Program-made: the position numbers and the translations under genes
The notes under the pieces: generated by a model
What the model saw: only the letters and a program-made list of their open reading frames with translations
Told to the model about the DNA's origin: nothing
Databases searched by the model: none
DNA from: an uncultured Burkholderiales bacterium
GTDB taxonomy: Bacteria; Pseudomonadota; Gammaproteobacteria; Burkholderiales; Burkholderiaceae_D
Reading direction: 5' to 3'
Assembly: GCA_937872165.1 (NCBI GenBank)
Contig: CALMOR010000062.1
Coordinates: 1-49,055 of the forward strand
DNA length: 49,055 nucleotides
Shown: positions 38,261 to 47,060 of the stretch, piece by piece
How positions within the stretch are numbered: position 1 is the stretch's first letter
Layout: each line of letters starts with the position of its first letter

Positions 38261-39676
38261 ATGTCCATCAAACCCCTGCCCTTCCGCGAGGCGCTGGACT
38301 ACGCGGCGCAGCGTCGGGTCATCCTGCCGGCTGAATACTACGGCTCGCGGATCGGTCTTCAGCGCGCGCAGGCGTTCAGCGTCGCCGGTCTGACGCAGCT
38401 GAGCCAGATTCAGCTCGTGCTGGACTCGCTCAACGACCATCTCGCGGGCGGGCTGGGGTTCGAGGCGTGGAAGGAGCAGGTGACCAGCGGCAACATCCCC
38501 CTGGAGCTGCCCGCTGAGCGCCTGGACAACATCTTCAGGACGAACATCCAGGGATCGTACAACGCGGGGCGCTACAAGCAGCAGACGGACCCGGTCAACT
38601 TGAAGCTGCGGCCGTACTGGATGTATGACGCGGTGAACGACTCGCGGACGCGGCCGACGCACCGCGCGATGGACAACACGATCCTGCCGGCCGACGATCG
38701 GTGGTGGATGACGCACTATCCTCCCAACGGCTACCGCTGTCGGTGCACGGTCATCAGCCTAAGCGCCAAGCAGGCGCAGCAGCGAGGCATCACGCAGACG
38801 TACCCCCAGGGAGCCGAGCCGGACAGCGGCTGGGGCTACAACCCAGGGCAGGCGTATCAGCAAGGGGTCGGCGCTGGGATCGACAAGGCGGTGAAGGACA
38901 ACCCGGACCTTGACGCCGCAGCGCGCGACATCAGGGACGGCGCTGCGGCGAAGCAGCCGACGCTCGACGATGTGAAGGTCCAGGGTGCGAAGGTCGTGAA
39001 GCAGCTGCTGGAGGAGCCTCAGCTTCAGCGTACCGCGCGCGAGGCGGCCCACGACACCGGCATGCACGTGGCCCTGCGCATGGGGTTTCAGACGGCGCTC
39101 CGCGATCTGTGGGGTGAGAGCGGCGTGCGACCCGACGAGGTCATGAACGGCGCCGCCTCCAAGGCCGACTTCGCCACCGGCGCGCTCAGTCGCCTGCCCC
39201 CCAGCCTTCAGCGCGCGATGAGGGCGTACTACGATGGCAAGTTGGCGGTCAAGCGCGTTCAGGGGCGGGCCTCGTTCAACCCGCAGTTCGAGCGCCTGAC
39301 CACGGACGGCTCGCTGGACACGACGATCCACGAGATGGCGCACGCGGCGCAGTGGGCAGCCCCTCAGGTCGATGCGTTGTTCCAGGAGTATCACGCTGAG
39401 CGCGTGGGCGCTGAGCCGCTGGTGAAGCTCAAGCAGCTGCGTCCGACGGTCAACTATCGTCCCGACGAGGTCACGAAGCCCGACAAGTTCATCGAACCGT
39501 ACATGGGCAAGGTGTATCAGAAGGATCGGACCGGCTATGGCGGGGCGCTGGAGATGATGTCGATGGCGTTCGAGTACCTCATGGGCAATTCCACGGCTAA
39601 GTTCATGAAGCTGTTCACGCAAGACCGACCGTTTCTGGAGATGATCGTAGGAGTATCGACAAGTGACCTTGCGTAA
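38261..39676 (+). CDS. Mu gpF-like head morphogenesis protein fused to a predicted zinc metallopeptidase (471 aa)
   Basis: Residues about 85-170 are a Mu gpF-type domain (FRTNIQGSYNAGRYKQ, YWMYDAVNDSRTRPTHRAMDN, PPNGYRCRCTVISLS). Residues about 290-471 form a second domain with TTIHEMAHAAQ, an HExxH zinc site at 357-361, and possible third ligands in GALEMMSMAFEYL (Glu431 or Glu438). The protein probably enters the procapsid with the portal. The zincin could cut capsid or host proteins; that is inference. It overlaps the next gene by 14 bases. Confidence 0.75.
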   Translation: MSIKPLPFREALDYAAQRRVILPAEYYGSRIGLQRAQAFSVAGLTQLSQIQLVLDSLNDHLAGGLGFEAWKEQVTSGNIPLELPAERLDNIFRTNIQGSYNAGRYKQQTDPVNLKLRPYWMYDAVNDSRTRPTHRAMDNTILPADDRWWMTHYPPNGYRCRCTVISLSAKQAQQRGITQTYPQGAEPDSGWGYNPGQAYQQGVGAGIDKAVKDNPDLDAAARDIRDGAAAKQPTLDDVKVQGAKVVKQLLEEPQLQRTAREAAHDTGMHVALRMGFQTALRDLWGESGVRPDEVMNGAASKADFATGALSRLPPSLQRAMRAYYDGKLAVKRVQGRASFNPQFERLTTDGSLDTTIHEMAHAAQWAAPQVDALFQEYHAERVGAEPLVKLKQLRPTVNYRPDEVTKPDKFIEPYMGKVYQKDRTGYGGALEMMSMAFEYLMGNSTAKFMKLFTQDRPFLEMIVGVSTSDLA

Positions 39677-39944
39677 CCTTGAGCTGTATCGTGGCGGTGA
39701 GCACGGCGTCCTCAATTGGGACGACGAGACGGGCGTGGTCCACGGCGCATTCGCGGACGAGCTGGCCCCGTACCTGGACGAAGCGCTCACCTACATACCG
39801 GCCGGGCTCTACCCGACCGATCCGCCGCGCCGGGATCGCGCCGCGATGCTGGTTCTGCTGCTCGTGCAGGGCTTCGACGTGCCCGAGGGATTCGAGGACC
39901 TGCTACCGGACAAGCCGCTCAACGAGGACCTGTTTCTGACATGA
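39663..39944 (+). CDS. Hypothetical protein (93 aa)
   Basis: It starts at GTG 39663 with AGGAG upstream, overlapping the gpF-like gene by 14 bases. It is an acidic protein (MTLRNLELYRGGEHGVLNW) with RDRAAMLVLLLVQGFDVPEGF. A 169-base gap with a promoter-like sequence follows. Function unknown; probably a head-module accessory. Confidence 0.55.
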   Translation: MTLRNLELYRGGEHGVLNWDDETGVVHGAFADELAPYLDEALTYIPAGLYPTDPPRRDRAAMLVLLLVQGFDVPEGFEDLLPDKPLNEDLFLT

Positions 39945-40024
39945 CTACGTGTGCGCTCCTGCGTCCGAAAGGCGCCGACCCACACCCTCGGCTGCCTTCG
40001 TTGCGAAAAACCAACGCGGCCCCC

Positions 40025-40054
40025 TTTACTCGAACTGGCGCGATCGGTTATACG
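40025..40054 (+). promoter_or_regulatory. Putative promoter in the gap before the capsid genes
   Basis: TTTACT (40025-40030), 18-base spacer, TATACG (40049-40054), followed by a CGCGCT/AGCGCG hairpin at 40057-40074. It would drive the protease-scaffold, decoration and capsid genes, which need high expression. The rest of the 39945-40113 gap holds no gene I can support. Confidence 0.35.
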
Positions 40055-40113
40055 TGCGCGCTGCTTGGAGCGCGGGTGGGCGAGCCAACAACCCTGATCC
40101 TCAGTGAGGAAGT

Positions 40114-41136
40114 ATGCCCATTGCCCGCACGCTAACGCCCGACAACAGCCGGTTCGAGTTCGCCGCGCTGCCCAACATCAACCCGGCCGGCACCGACGCC
40201 AGCGGGGGACCGAAGCCCAGGCGCTTCGCGGGAGTCGCGTACAGCGGCGAGGTCATCCCCAACCACTACTGGTGGGGCAACGTGATCTTCGATCTGAGCT
40301 CGATCGCGCCGCCGGCCAAGGCGTTCCCCGCGCTGGTGAACCACGACGGCGACGCCGTGGCGGGCTTCATCGACGACTTCAACATCGAACCCGACGGCAT
40401 CAAGATCGGCGGCCCGCTCATCTTCGCCGACGGCTACAAGGGCAAGTACGTCGCGGACGGCTCCGACGCGGGCTTTCCGTGGCAGATGAGCGTCTGCATC
40501 AAGCCGGGCAGCATCGAGGAGGTCGCCCCTGGCACGGATGTCACCGTCAACGGCAAGGCGCTCCAAGGCCCCCTCACTATCTTTCGCAACTCCACGCTCA
40601 GCGAGGTGTCATTCACCCCGACGGGCTGGGACGCGAACACCTCAGCGGCGGCGATGAGTCGCGCAAACGCCGCTCAACCCCCGCAAGGAGATACACCGAT
40701 GACCCCGGAAGAAAAGGCACGCATGGACAAGCTGGAGGCCGATCTGGCCGCCGCGAACGCCACCAACACGACGCTGAAGGCCAGCGCCGACACCGCCACG
40801 CAGGAGCGGGATCGCCTCGCAGCCGCCGCGCTCGCGACGCGCACCACCGCCGTCACGACCCTGTTCGCCGACCTCGGCCAGGACGTGAAGCCGGACGCGC
40901 AGGAGTTCAAGGACATGGTCGGCCTGCCGGACTCGGCCTTCAAGACCGTCGAAGCCAGCATGCGCGCTGCGATCAAGCGCGTTCCGGGCCGCGACGCCAA
41001 CCTGTTCACCGAGACGGCCACCACCGGCAAGGACGGCAAGCCCGTCGACCAGAGCGTGGCGAAGGACGGCCAGCACGGCCTCGTGGCTGGCGCCCGTGCC
41101 CGCGCCGACCAGATGTCGCAGAACCGCAAGCACTGA
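40114..41136 (+). CDS. Capsid maturation protease with C-terminal scaffold (Mu gpI/gpZ-like, 340 aa)
   Basis: The N-terminal protease domain has VNHDGDAVAGFIDD (His77), FPWQMSVCIKPG (Ser126) and FRNSTLSEVSF, a His-Ser arrangement of head maturation proteases. From residue 196 a coiled-coil scaffold follows (ARMDKLEADLAAANATN) with a C-terminal capsid-binding region. A strong internal ribosome site at 40686-40690 allows the scaffold to be made alone. It uses ATG 40114 with GAGGA upstream and precedes the decoration and capsid genes. Confidence 0.78.
   Translation: MPIARTLTPDNSRFEFAALPNINPAGTDASGGPKPRRFAGVAYSGEVIPNHYWWGNVIFDLSSIAPPAKAFPALVNHDGDAVAGFIDDFNIEPDGIKIGGPLIFADGYKGKYVADGSDAGFPWQMSVCIKPGSIEEVAPGTDVTVNGKALQGPLTIFRNSTLSEVSFTPTGWDANTSAAAMSRANAAQPPQGDTPMTPEEKARMDKLEADLAAANATNTTLKASADTATQERDRLAAAALATRTTAVTTLFADLGQDVKPDAQEFKDMVGLPDSAFKTVEASMRAAIKRVPGRDANLFTETATTGKDGKPVDQSVAKDGQHGLVAGARARADQMSQNRKH
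40699..41136 (+). CDS. Scaffold protein from an internal in-frame start (145 aa)
   Basis: GCAAGGAGATACACCG is placed ideally before the in-frame ATG 40699, so the C-terminal 145 residues of the protease gene are probably also made as a free scaffold. The same nested arrangement is known in lambda (C/Nu3) and Mu (I/Z). The product is a charged helix-rich protein (MTPEEKARMDKLEADL). Confidence 0.65.
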   Translation: MTPEEKARMDKLEADLAAANATNTTLKASADTATQERDRLAAAALATRTTAVTTLFADLGQDVKPDAQEFKDMVGLPDSAFKTVEASMRAAIKRVPGRDANLFTETATTGKDGKPVDQSVAKDGQHGLVAGARARADQMSQNRKH

Positions 41137-41204
41137 GCAGTCGCAAGACCAACCAAGCAGCCCCTCCTCCTGTAGCACCCTGATTCATTCCTGAAAGGAA
41201 CACC

Positions 41205-41867
41205 ATGTTCACGATCCAAGGGGGCCGTCTGACCGACTGGCTCAAGTACGAAAACAAGGACGGCGAGCGCTTCAGCCGCGAGAACTGGAACGTGCCGGCC
41301 GCCAACGGCCTGCTGCTGACCGGCATGCTCCTGGCGATGGCCGGCTCGGGCGAAGGCATCGACTTCGGACCGGGCAACGCCAACACCGGCAACGGCGCCA
41401 TGACGGCCGTGTCGGCCACCGCGGGCGTTGCCCCGGGCAACTACGTCGTCACGATGACGGGCGCCGGTCCGACGGCCGCCTTCAGCGTCGCGGGTCCGGC
41501 CGCCTTCAACCAGACCGGCGCGGTGGGCACGCCCTTCAACCAGGGCGGTCTGGCCTTCTCGATCGCCGACGGCTCCACGGACTTCGTGGTGGGCGATTCG
41601 TTCGTCCTCGACGTGCGTGCGGAATCGGGCGTCGGCACGCCGATCACGGCGAGCTACACGGCCGGCGTCACGCTGGGCATCGTCGTCGAGCCCGTCGACA
41701 CGACCGCCAAGGCGAAGCGCGCGGCCGTGCTCGTGCGGGACGCGCGGATCGCGGCGTCCGGCCTCAACTTCCCCAGCGGCATCACCCCGGCAGCGAAGGC
41801 CGCCGTGTTGACGCAGCTGGCCGCGCAACGCGTCTACACCGTCACCGAAGTCCCGCCGCTCAGCTGA
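41205..41867 (+). CDS. Head decoration protein, lambda gpD-like (220 aa)
   Basis: It stabilises the capsid surface. The N-terminus has the lysine/glutamate-rich YENKDGERFSREN, and the C-terminal half has TAGVTLGIVVEPVDTTA and KRAAVLVRDARIAASGLNFP, the pattern of the gpD/HDPD decoration family. An inserted Gly/Ala/Thr-rich segment (residues 50-150) makes it about twice the length of lambda gpD. It lies directly before the capsid gene with AAAGGAA. Confidence 0.75.
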   Translation: MFTIQGGRLTDWLKYENKDGERFSRENWNVPAANGLLLTGMLLAMAGSGEGIDFGPGNANTGNGAMTAVSATAGVAPGNYVVTMTGAGPTAAFSVAGPAAFNQTGAVGTPFNQGGLAFSIADGSTDFVVGDSFVLDVRAESGVGTPITASYTAGVTLGIVVEPVDTTAKAKRAAVLVRDARIAASGLNFPSGITPAAKAAVLTQLAAQRVYTVTEVPPLS

Positions 41868-41921
41868 TCGAGCCCCACCAGCGGAAAGCAGCCTCTCCTC
41901 CATCCTGAAAGGAAACACCAG

Positions 41922-42929
41922 ATGTATCCCAATCCGCTTACGGGCAACGGGTACAGCTTGACCGAGCTGACCCAGGCGATCAACGTCCTGCCCAACATGT
42001 ACGGTCGCGTCACGCAGATGGGTCTGTTCACGACCCGCGGCCTGACGACCCCCACGTTCACCATCGAGTACCGCGATGGCGTGCTCGCGCTCGTGCCGAC
42101 GACCCCCTGGGGCGGCCCGGCGCCGAAGAACCAGATGGGCAAGTCGCGCACCATCCCGTTCGTCGTGCCGCACACGCCGTTCGAGGACCTGGTCAAGGCG
42201 TCCGAGGTCATGGGCATTCGCGCCTTCGGCACCGACAACGTCGCGGAGTCGGTCAACAGCCGGGTCAACGACAAGCTCCAGGTGATGAAGAACAAGATCG
42301 ACCAGACGATGGAATTCCGTCGCATGGGCGCGCTGAAGGGCATCGTGTACGATGCGGACGGCGAGACGGTCCTGGTCAACTACTTCGAGTCGTTCGGCAT
42401 CCAGCAGCAGGTGATGTCCTGGGACCTGCGCAAGACGAACACGACCACGCTCGTGCGTGACATGGTCGTCGACCTCGCCCGCTACATGGAGGACCACGCC
42501 CAAGGCGCGACCTTCACCGGCATCCGCGTCCTGTGCTCGCCGGAGTTCTTCACGGCCCTCATCTCGGCGCCGTCGGTCGAGCGCATCTACGCGGCGTCGC
42601 TGTCGCTCGCCCAGGTGGCGGCGCAGGACCTGCGGCGCGGCTGGCAGTTCGCCGGCGCGACGTTCGAGGAGTACCGCGGCGTGGTGAACGGCAACAAGTT
42701 CATCGAGCCGGGCGCGGCCTACGCGTTCCCCGAGGGCACCACCGACATGTTCTCGGACATGGTGGCGCCGGCGGACTTCCTGGAGACGGTCAACACGGTG
42801 GGCATCCCCTACTACGCCCGTCAGGCGAACCAGGACATGAACCGCGGCATCGACCTCCACGTGCAGAGCAACATCCTGCCGATGGTCACGCGTCCCGGCC
42901 TGCTGGTCAAGCTGGTCGCCCAGGTCTAA
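41922..42929 (+). CDS. Major capsid protein, lambda gpE family (335 aa)
   Basis: It builds the capsid shell with the HK97 fold. Family E landmarks are visible: MYGRVTQMGLFTTRGLTTPT, KNQMGKSRTIPFVVPH, KIDQTMEFRRMGALKGIVYD, VNYFESFG and the C-terminal LHVQSNILPMVTRPGLLVK. Length is normal. It has an AAAGGAA site and sits between decoration and fibre genes. Confidence 0.9.
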   Translation: MYPNPLTGNGYSLTELTQAINVLPNMYGRVTQMGLFTTRGLTTPTFTIEYRDGVLALVPTTPWGGPAPKNQMGKSRTIPFVVPHTPFEDLVKASEVMGIRAFGTDNVAESVNSRVNDKLQVMKNKIDQTMEFRRMGALKGIVYDADGETVLVNYFESFGIQQQVMSWDLRKTNTTTLVRDMVVDLARYMEDHAQGATFTGIRVLCSPEFFTALISAPSVERIYAASLSLAQVAAQDLRRGWQFAGATFEEYRGVVNGNKFIEPGAAYAFPEGTTDMFSDMVAPADFLETVNTVGIPYYARQANQDMNRGIDLHVQSNILPMVTRPGLLVKLVAQV

Positions 42930-42963
42930 CGACCGCAGCTGCTGAAGAGAAGGAGCCAGCCTC

Positions 42964-43641
42964 ATGGAGCCCACCAAGTCGTTTCCGTTCGTTCGGGGCG
43001 ACCTGCTGTCACTCACGGGGCTGGTTCCGGCTCGTTTCGCCACGGCCAGTATCACGTCGGCCTCCGGGACGATCCGCCACCCGCGCCATCCGGGCCAGTC
43101 CTGGCCCCTCAACATCACGCTCGCGCCCTACGTGGACGCGAACACCGATCGCAACATCCTCATCGAGTGCGACGCCGCAGTGACGGCGCTCTGGCCGGAT
43201 GGGCAGATGGTTGCGCGCATCAAGTTTCTGCCAATCGGCGTCAGCTCAGGACCTATCTACGTCGACGTGGGTGGGCAGAGCATGACAGAGCTGCCTATCA
43301 TTCACCTGCGCCCGACGTACGATCTGTCGGGCGTTTCGTTGGACTTTCCGGGCGCTGACTTCCGCGTCCAGCCCAACGCGCTTGACCTCGACGTGACGCT
43401 GTACCCGCTCCTCAAGGGAGACAAGGGTGAGGCGGGCTCGGCCGGGGGCGCTTCATACACGCACGATCAGATGAACGCGGCAACCGTCTGGTACGTGGCG
43501 CACAATCTCAACCGGCACCCCTCCGTGGTGGTGACGGATTCGTCCGGTCGACAGGTTGAAGGAGACGTGGTGTACGTCGATGCCAACCACGTGACCATCA
43601 CCTTCAGCGCGGCCTTTGCAGGCTTGGCGTACTTCAACTGA
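42964..43641 (+). CDS. Fibre-like protein in the head module (225 aa)
   Basis: Residues 1-150 form a beta domain (FVRGDLLSLTGLVPARFA). A short collagen-like stretch (LKGDKGEAGSAGG) leads to a C-terminal fibre domain (VWYVAHNLNRHPSVVVTDSSG, HVTITFSAAFAGLAYFN) common at the tips of phage fibres. It lies just after the capsid gene, so it may be attached to the head. Confidence 0.65.
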   Translation: MEPTKSFPFVRGDLLSLTGLVPARFATASITSASGTIRHPRHPGQSWPLNITLAPYVDANTDRNILIECDAAVTALWPDGQMVARIKFLPIGVSSGPIYVDVGGQSMTELPIIHLRPTYDLSGVSLDFPGADFRVQPNALDLDVTLYPLLKGDKGEAGSAGGASYTHDQMNAATVWYVAHNLNRHPSVVVTDSSGRQVEGDVVYVDANHVTITFSAAFAGLAYFN

Positions 43642-43654
43642 ACAGGAGCTGACA

Positions 43655-44818
43655 ATGGCCGCACGTCCGATTTATCAGCCGTATGATTTCAACGGCAACG
43701 AGGTTCGCAACGCCACCCTTCACAACTTGGGTTCGGCACCGGCGTCCCCGATCGCCGGTCGCTACTACTACGACACCACGCTCGGGCGCTTCCTGTACTA
43801 CAACGGCACGGCGTTCGTCAACGTCGCCACGGACAGCGACAAGCTGGGCGGTCAACTGCCGGCGTACTACACGAACCGCGCCAACCAGACCGGCACGCAG
43901 ACGGCTTCGACCATCAGCGACCTCGCGACCGTCGTTCAGGCGTACCGGCTCGACCAGTTCAGCGCGCCGACCGGCAGCCTGAACATCAACAACCAGCGAC
44001 TGACGAACGTCGGCACGCCGACGGCCGGCACGGACGCGGCCACCAAGCAGTACGTCGACTCGCTCGCGCAGGGTCAGGACCCGAAGCCCTCGGCCAACTG
44101 GGCCACGGCCGCAGCGCTGCCGGCGAACACCTACGCCAACGGCACGGCCGGCGTCGGCGCGACGATCACCGCGAACGCCAACGGCGCCCTCGCGGTCGAC
44201 AGCGGCGCCCCCGCGGCAGGCGATCGAGTGTTGGTGCTGAACGAGGCGACGACTCCGAACCGCGGCCTGTACGTCGTGACCAACCCCGGCTCGGGCGCAG
44301 CGCCGTTCGTGCTCACGCGCGACACGACGATGGACCAGGCCACCGAGTTCGGCGGCGCGCTGATCGCAGTCGAGGGCGGCGGTGCGACGAACGGCAACAC
44401 GCTCTGGCTGTGCAACGCGGCCGAGTCGATCACGGTCGGCACGACGGGGCTGAGCTTCGTCAAGCTGAATGCATCGACGGCGCTCAACGGCTCGACCTCG
44501 ATCCTGATCAGCGGTAACGCGGCGTCGGTCATCGTCAAGGCGAGCGGCGGTATCCTGAGCGACGCCAACGGCCTGTCGGCCGATCCGGCCATCGTCACGC
44601 GCAAGTACGCGCAGGCGATCGGCGATGGCTCGGCCACGAGCATCGTCGTGACGCACAACCTGAACACGCAGGACGTGGAGGTTCAGGTGTACACGGCCGG
44701 TGCTCCGTATCAGACCGTCGACTGCGACGTGCAGCGGACTTCCGCGAACACGATCACGCTCGTGTTCAACGGCATCGTTCCGACCGCGGGTCAGTTCCGC
44801 GTCGTCGTTCAAGGGTAA
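43655..44818 (+). CDS. Fibre-like protein with tail-fibre repeats in the head module (387 aa)
   Basis: It contains tail-fibre landmarks: YYYDTTLGRFLYYNGTAFV near 40, LTNVGTPTAGTDAATKQYVDS near 120-140, then a Gly/Ala/Thr-rich beta region, and a C-terminal SIVVTHNLNTQDVEVQVY domain related to the end of the preceding gene. It has an AGGAG site. Its place between capsid and connector genes suggests a head fibre. Confidence 0.65.
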   Translation: MAARPIYQPYDFNGNEVRNATLHNLGSAPASPIAGRYYYDTTLGRFLYYNGTAFVNVATDSDKLGGQLPAYYTNRANQTGTQTASTISDLATVVQAYRLDQFSAPTGSLNINNQRLTNVGTPTAGTDAATKQYVDSLAQGQDPKPSANWATAAALPANTYANGTAGVGATITANANGALAVDSGAPAAGDRVLVLNEATTPNRGLYVVTNPGSGAAPFVLTRDTTMDQATEFGGALIAVEGGGATNGNTLWLCNAAESITVGTTGLSFVKLNASTALNGSTSILISGNAASVIVKASGGILSDANGLSADPAIVTRKYAQAIGDGSATSIVVTHNLNTQDVEVQVYTAGAPYQTVDCDVQRTSANTITLVFNGIVPTAGQFRVVVQG

Positions 44819-44821
44819 GCC

Positions 44822-45733
44822 ATGTCGGCGCCGCAGTACGTCAGCAAGCGACTCGTCACCTTCGCCTCGGCTCCCGCGGCGGGGCAGAACACGGGCTGCT
44901 TGCTGGAAGTTGGGACGGCGGCGCCGTACAGCTTGTTCTTCGACAACGGGTCGGCGCTCGTGCCGATCGATCTGCAGGGAGACTGGGCCGGTCGAACCGT
45001 GGCAGATACGGATTCGGCCGCGCTGCGCACGCTGGCAGCGAACGACAACGTGCTGTATCTCAACTATGCAGCGGCCGGAGCGTTCACGTTCAGCACGACG
45101 CCGACGCAGCCGCTCAACAAGTTGGTCGAGGTCGTCCCCATCGGTACGGCTGCGGTTACGATCACGGCAGGCTCGGGCGTTACGTTCGTGGGTCCGTACG
45201 TCAGCGGCGGCAACGTGGTCACGACGGGAGCTGGTCGTGCCATTTCGTTCATTCAGCGCAGTGCGAATACGTGGCAGGTGATTGGCGGCGCGCCGGCACC
45301 GACGCCGATCGTCGCGTTCAAGACCTATGCAGGCAGTGCTCAGTCCATCGGAGCTGGCTTCACCACTGTTGTACTGAACTCCACCCCCGCCATCAACATC
45401 GGAGGCGGAGGCTGGGACGGTACGTACTACACGATTCCGGTCAAGGGGCAGTACCACTGCATTGCCACGGGTCGCGGTGATGACGCTCAGAGCCGGTTCA
45501 ATCTCGGCATCGGCGTCAACACGTCGAACATGGACAGCTCGGACTTTTTTTGGTTCGTCAACAACACGACGGATAGCAGCGCAAACCGCAACACGATGGT
45601 GTACGATAACAAGGTTGTCTTCAACATAGGCGACTTGGTACGCTTGTTCATGTACGTCGACTCGAACGGCTCTGGCAATCGCAACATCGGAGCGCAGTCC
45701 TTGTCTCTTCAGCTGGCGGTCGCTCTACCATGA
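44822..45733 (+). CDS. Fibre-like protein with a C1q-like C-terminal domain (303 aa)
   Basis: The N-terminal half is repetitive beta-strand sequence. The last 130 residues (WDGTYYTIPVKGQYHCIATG, KVVFNIGDLVRLFMYVDS, SLSLQLAVALP) look like a C1q/TNF-type jelly roll, frequent in receptor-binding virion proteins. It overlaps the next gene by four bases (ATGA). It probably decorates the capsid given its place. Confidence 0.65.
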   Translation: MSAPQYVSKRLVTFASAPAAGQNTGCLLEVGTAAPYSLFFDNGSALVPIDLQGDWAGRTVADTDSAALRTLAANDNVLYLNYAAAGAFTFSTTPTQPLNKLVEVVPIGTAAVTITAGSGVTFVGPYVSGGNVVTTGAGRAISFIQRSANTWQVIGGAPAPTPIVAFKTYAGSAQSIGAGFTTVVLNSTPAINIGGGGWDGTYYTIPVKGQYHCIATGRGDDAQSRFNLGIGVNTSNMDSSDFFWFVNNTTDSSANRNTMVYDNKVVFNIGDLVRLFMYVDSNGSGNRNIGAQSLSLQLAVALP

Positions 45734-46794
45734 CCACCACCGTTATCAAGTCCATCGGTACTGCGCCAGGACGCGACTATGCGCTGATCTCAGCATGGGT
45801 TGCGGACAGGCTCAGGGGTCGCGACGTAACGGCGACGGGCTCGGACACGATCGAGATTGGCGAGGTCTACAACGACGGTCCGATTCTCGAGCCCAGCGTA
45901 GTCGTCTCCATCGCCGCCGACACGATCGACGCTGCCCACCCCATCACTCTGCGAGCTGCGGCGAATCAGGGCTGGAACAACAAGCCGGGCGACTCGGCCT
46001 TGCCGCTGACCGGCTACGATGAGTCCCGAGGGGCGTGTGTACGGCTCAACACGACGGGAGCTGCGCTCACGATCGGCGGTTACGTCTTGGTGGATGGTCT
46101 GCAGTTCACGAGCGTATCTGCCTCAGGTAATCCGTACGTGCTACCAGGGGCAACGGCGCTGGGCTATCAGAACTGCATTCTTGACAGCGGTACAACTTCC
46201 TCAACGAACGGCGCCTTTATCACGGTGTCGGCGACGATCGGACCTTTTCGCAACAACATCGTCATCATTCGCAACGCCGTCAATCGTCCGATGTTCACGT
46301 CGGGCACTGCGGTGGCCGGGACGATGGAGTTCAACACGTTCTGGAACCAGAGCGGATCGACGGGCACATCTTCTTCCGGTTCGTTCATGGTGTCTCCGAC
46401 GACCGCCAAGCCCAGCTTCAAGTTTCAGAACAACTTGATGATCGGCTGGGCGCCGGGAGTGAGCTACTCGAACAACAACTTCACCGACGCAGCCCTGATC
46501 AACAACGCTAGCAACAGCTTGTTCACTGGGTTTTCGTCGACGAACCTAGCCAGCATCACGACGACCAACGAGGTCAACAGCACGACCGATGTGCGTCCGA
46601 AGTCGACGTCAACCATCAAGGCGGCCGGCGTGCCGTCGTCGACCGGCACAACGCTCGACGTGTTTGGACGAACCCGATCAACGAGCGCCCCGACGATCGG
46701 CGCCGTGGAGTACATCGTAGCAGCACCGCCCCCTCCTCCTCCCGCGGCGATTCCTCGTCGCTGGGCTCACCTTCCCTTCGGACAACTACACTAG
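45730..46794 (+). CDS. Beta-helix-like virion protein with polyproline end (354 aa)
   Basis: The sequence has right-handed beta-helix character: ITLRAAANQGWNN, GGYVLVDGLQFTS, NNIVIIRNAVNRP, FKFQNNLMIGWAPG, with Asn-rich turns as in pectate-lyase-like folds. The C-terminus is a polyproline run (AAPPPPPPAAIPRRW). It could bind or cleave polysaccharide; no catalytic residues can be assigned by eye. It is the last of four fibre-like genes in the head module. Confidence 0.6.
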   Translation: MTTTVIKSIGTAPGRDYALISAWVADRLRGRDVTATGSDTIEIGEVYNDGPILEPSVVVSIAADTIDAAHPITLRAAANQGWNNKPGDSALPLTGYDESRGACVRLNTTGAALTIGGYVLVDGLQFTSVSASGNPYVLPGATALGYQNCILDSGTTSSTNGAFITVSATIGPFRNNIVIIRNAVNRPMFTSGTAVAGTMEFNTFWNQSGSTGTSSSGSFMVSPTTAKPSFKFQNNLMIGWAPGVSYSNNNFTDAALINNASNSLFTGFSSTNLASITTTNEVNSTTDVRPKSTSTIKAAGVPSSTGTTLDVFGRTRSTSAPTIGAVEYIVAAPPPPPPAAIPRRWAHLPFGQLH

Positions 46795-46802
46795 GAAGCA
46801 TC

Positions 46803-47060
46803 ATGCTCACGGAACCGTACCGCGACGGCGCCAGCTCCAACCTGTTCTACGATGAGAACGGGTCGGGGCAGTGCCAGGGCAACCCCCGGATGACGGTGTC
46901 GTCTCACGTCGACAACGGCGACGGCACGTACAGCTACACGATCCGCGTGCTGCGGCTCGTCGGGCGGGTGTACATCCCCGATTCGACGCCGCTGGCCGGC
47001 GTGTCGTCGTCGAAAATCCTGCAGTACATCCCGACGCCGGGACCGGGGAACGACCTGTGA
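46803..47060 (+). CDS. Hypothetical head-module protein (85 aa)
   Basis: An 85-residue protein (MLTEPYRDGASSNLFYDENG) with a beta-rich middle (GDGTYSYTIRVLRLVG). It overlaps the DUF1320 gene by four bases. It is probably a small virion protein; no family recognised. Confidence 0.55.
   Translation: MLTEPYRDGASSNLFYDENGSGQCQGNPRMTVSSHVDNGDGTYSYTIRVLRLVGRVYIPDSTPLAGVSSSKILQYIPTPGPGNDL

Noticed and set aside
39945..40113. A tRNA gene in the gap before the protease-scaffold gene
   Set aside because: Hairpins exist but no T-loop consensus or cloverleaf could be built.
42964..46794. Diversity-generating retroelement acting on the fibre genes
   Set aside because: No reverse transcriptase gene and no template/variable repeat pair were found in the window.
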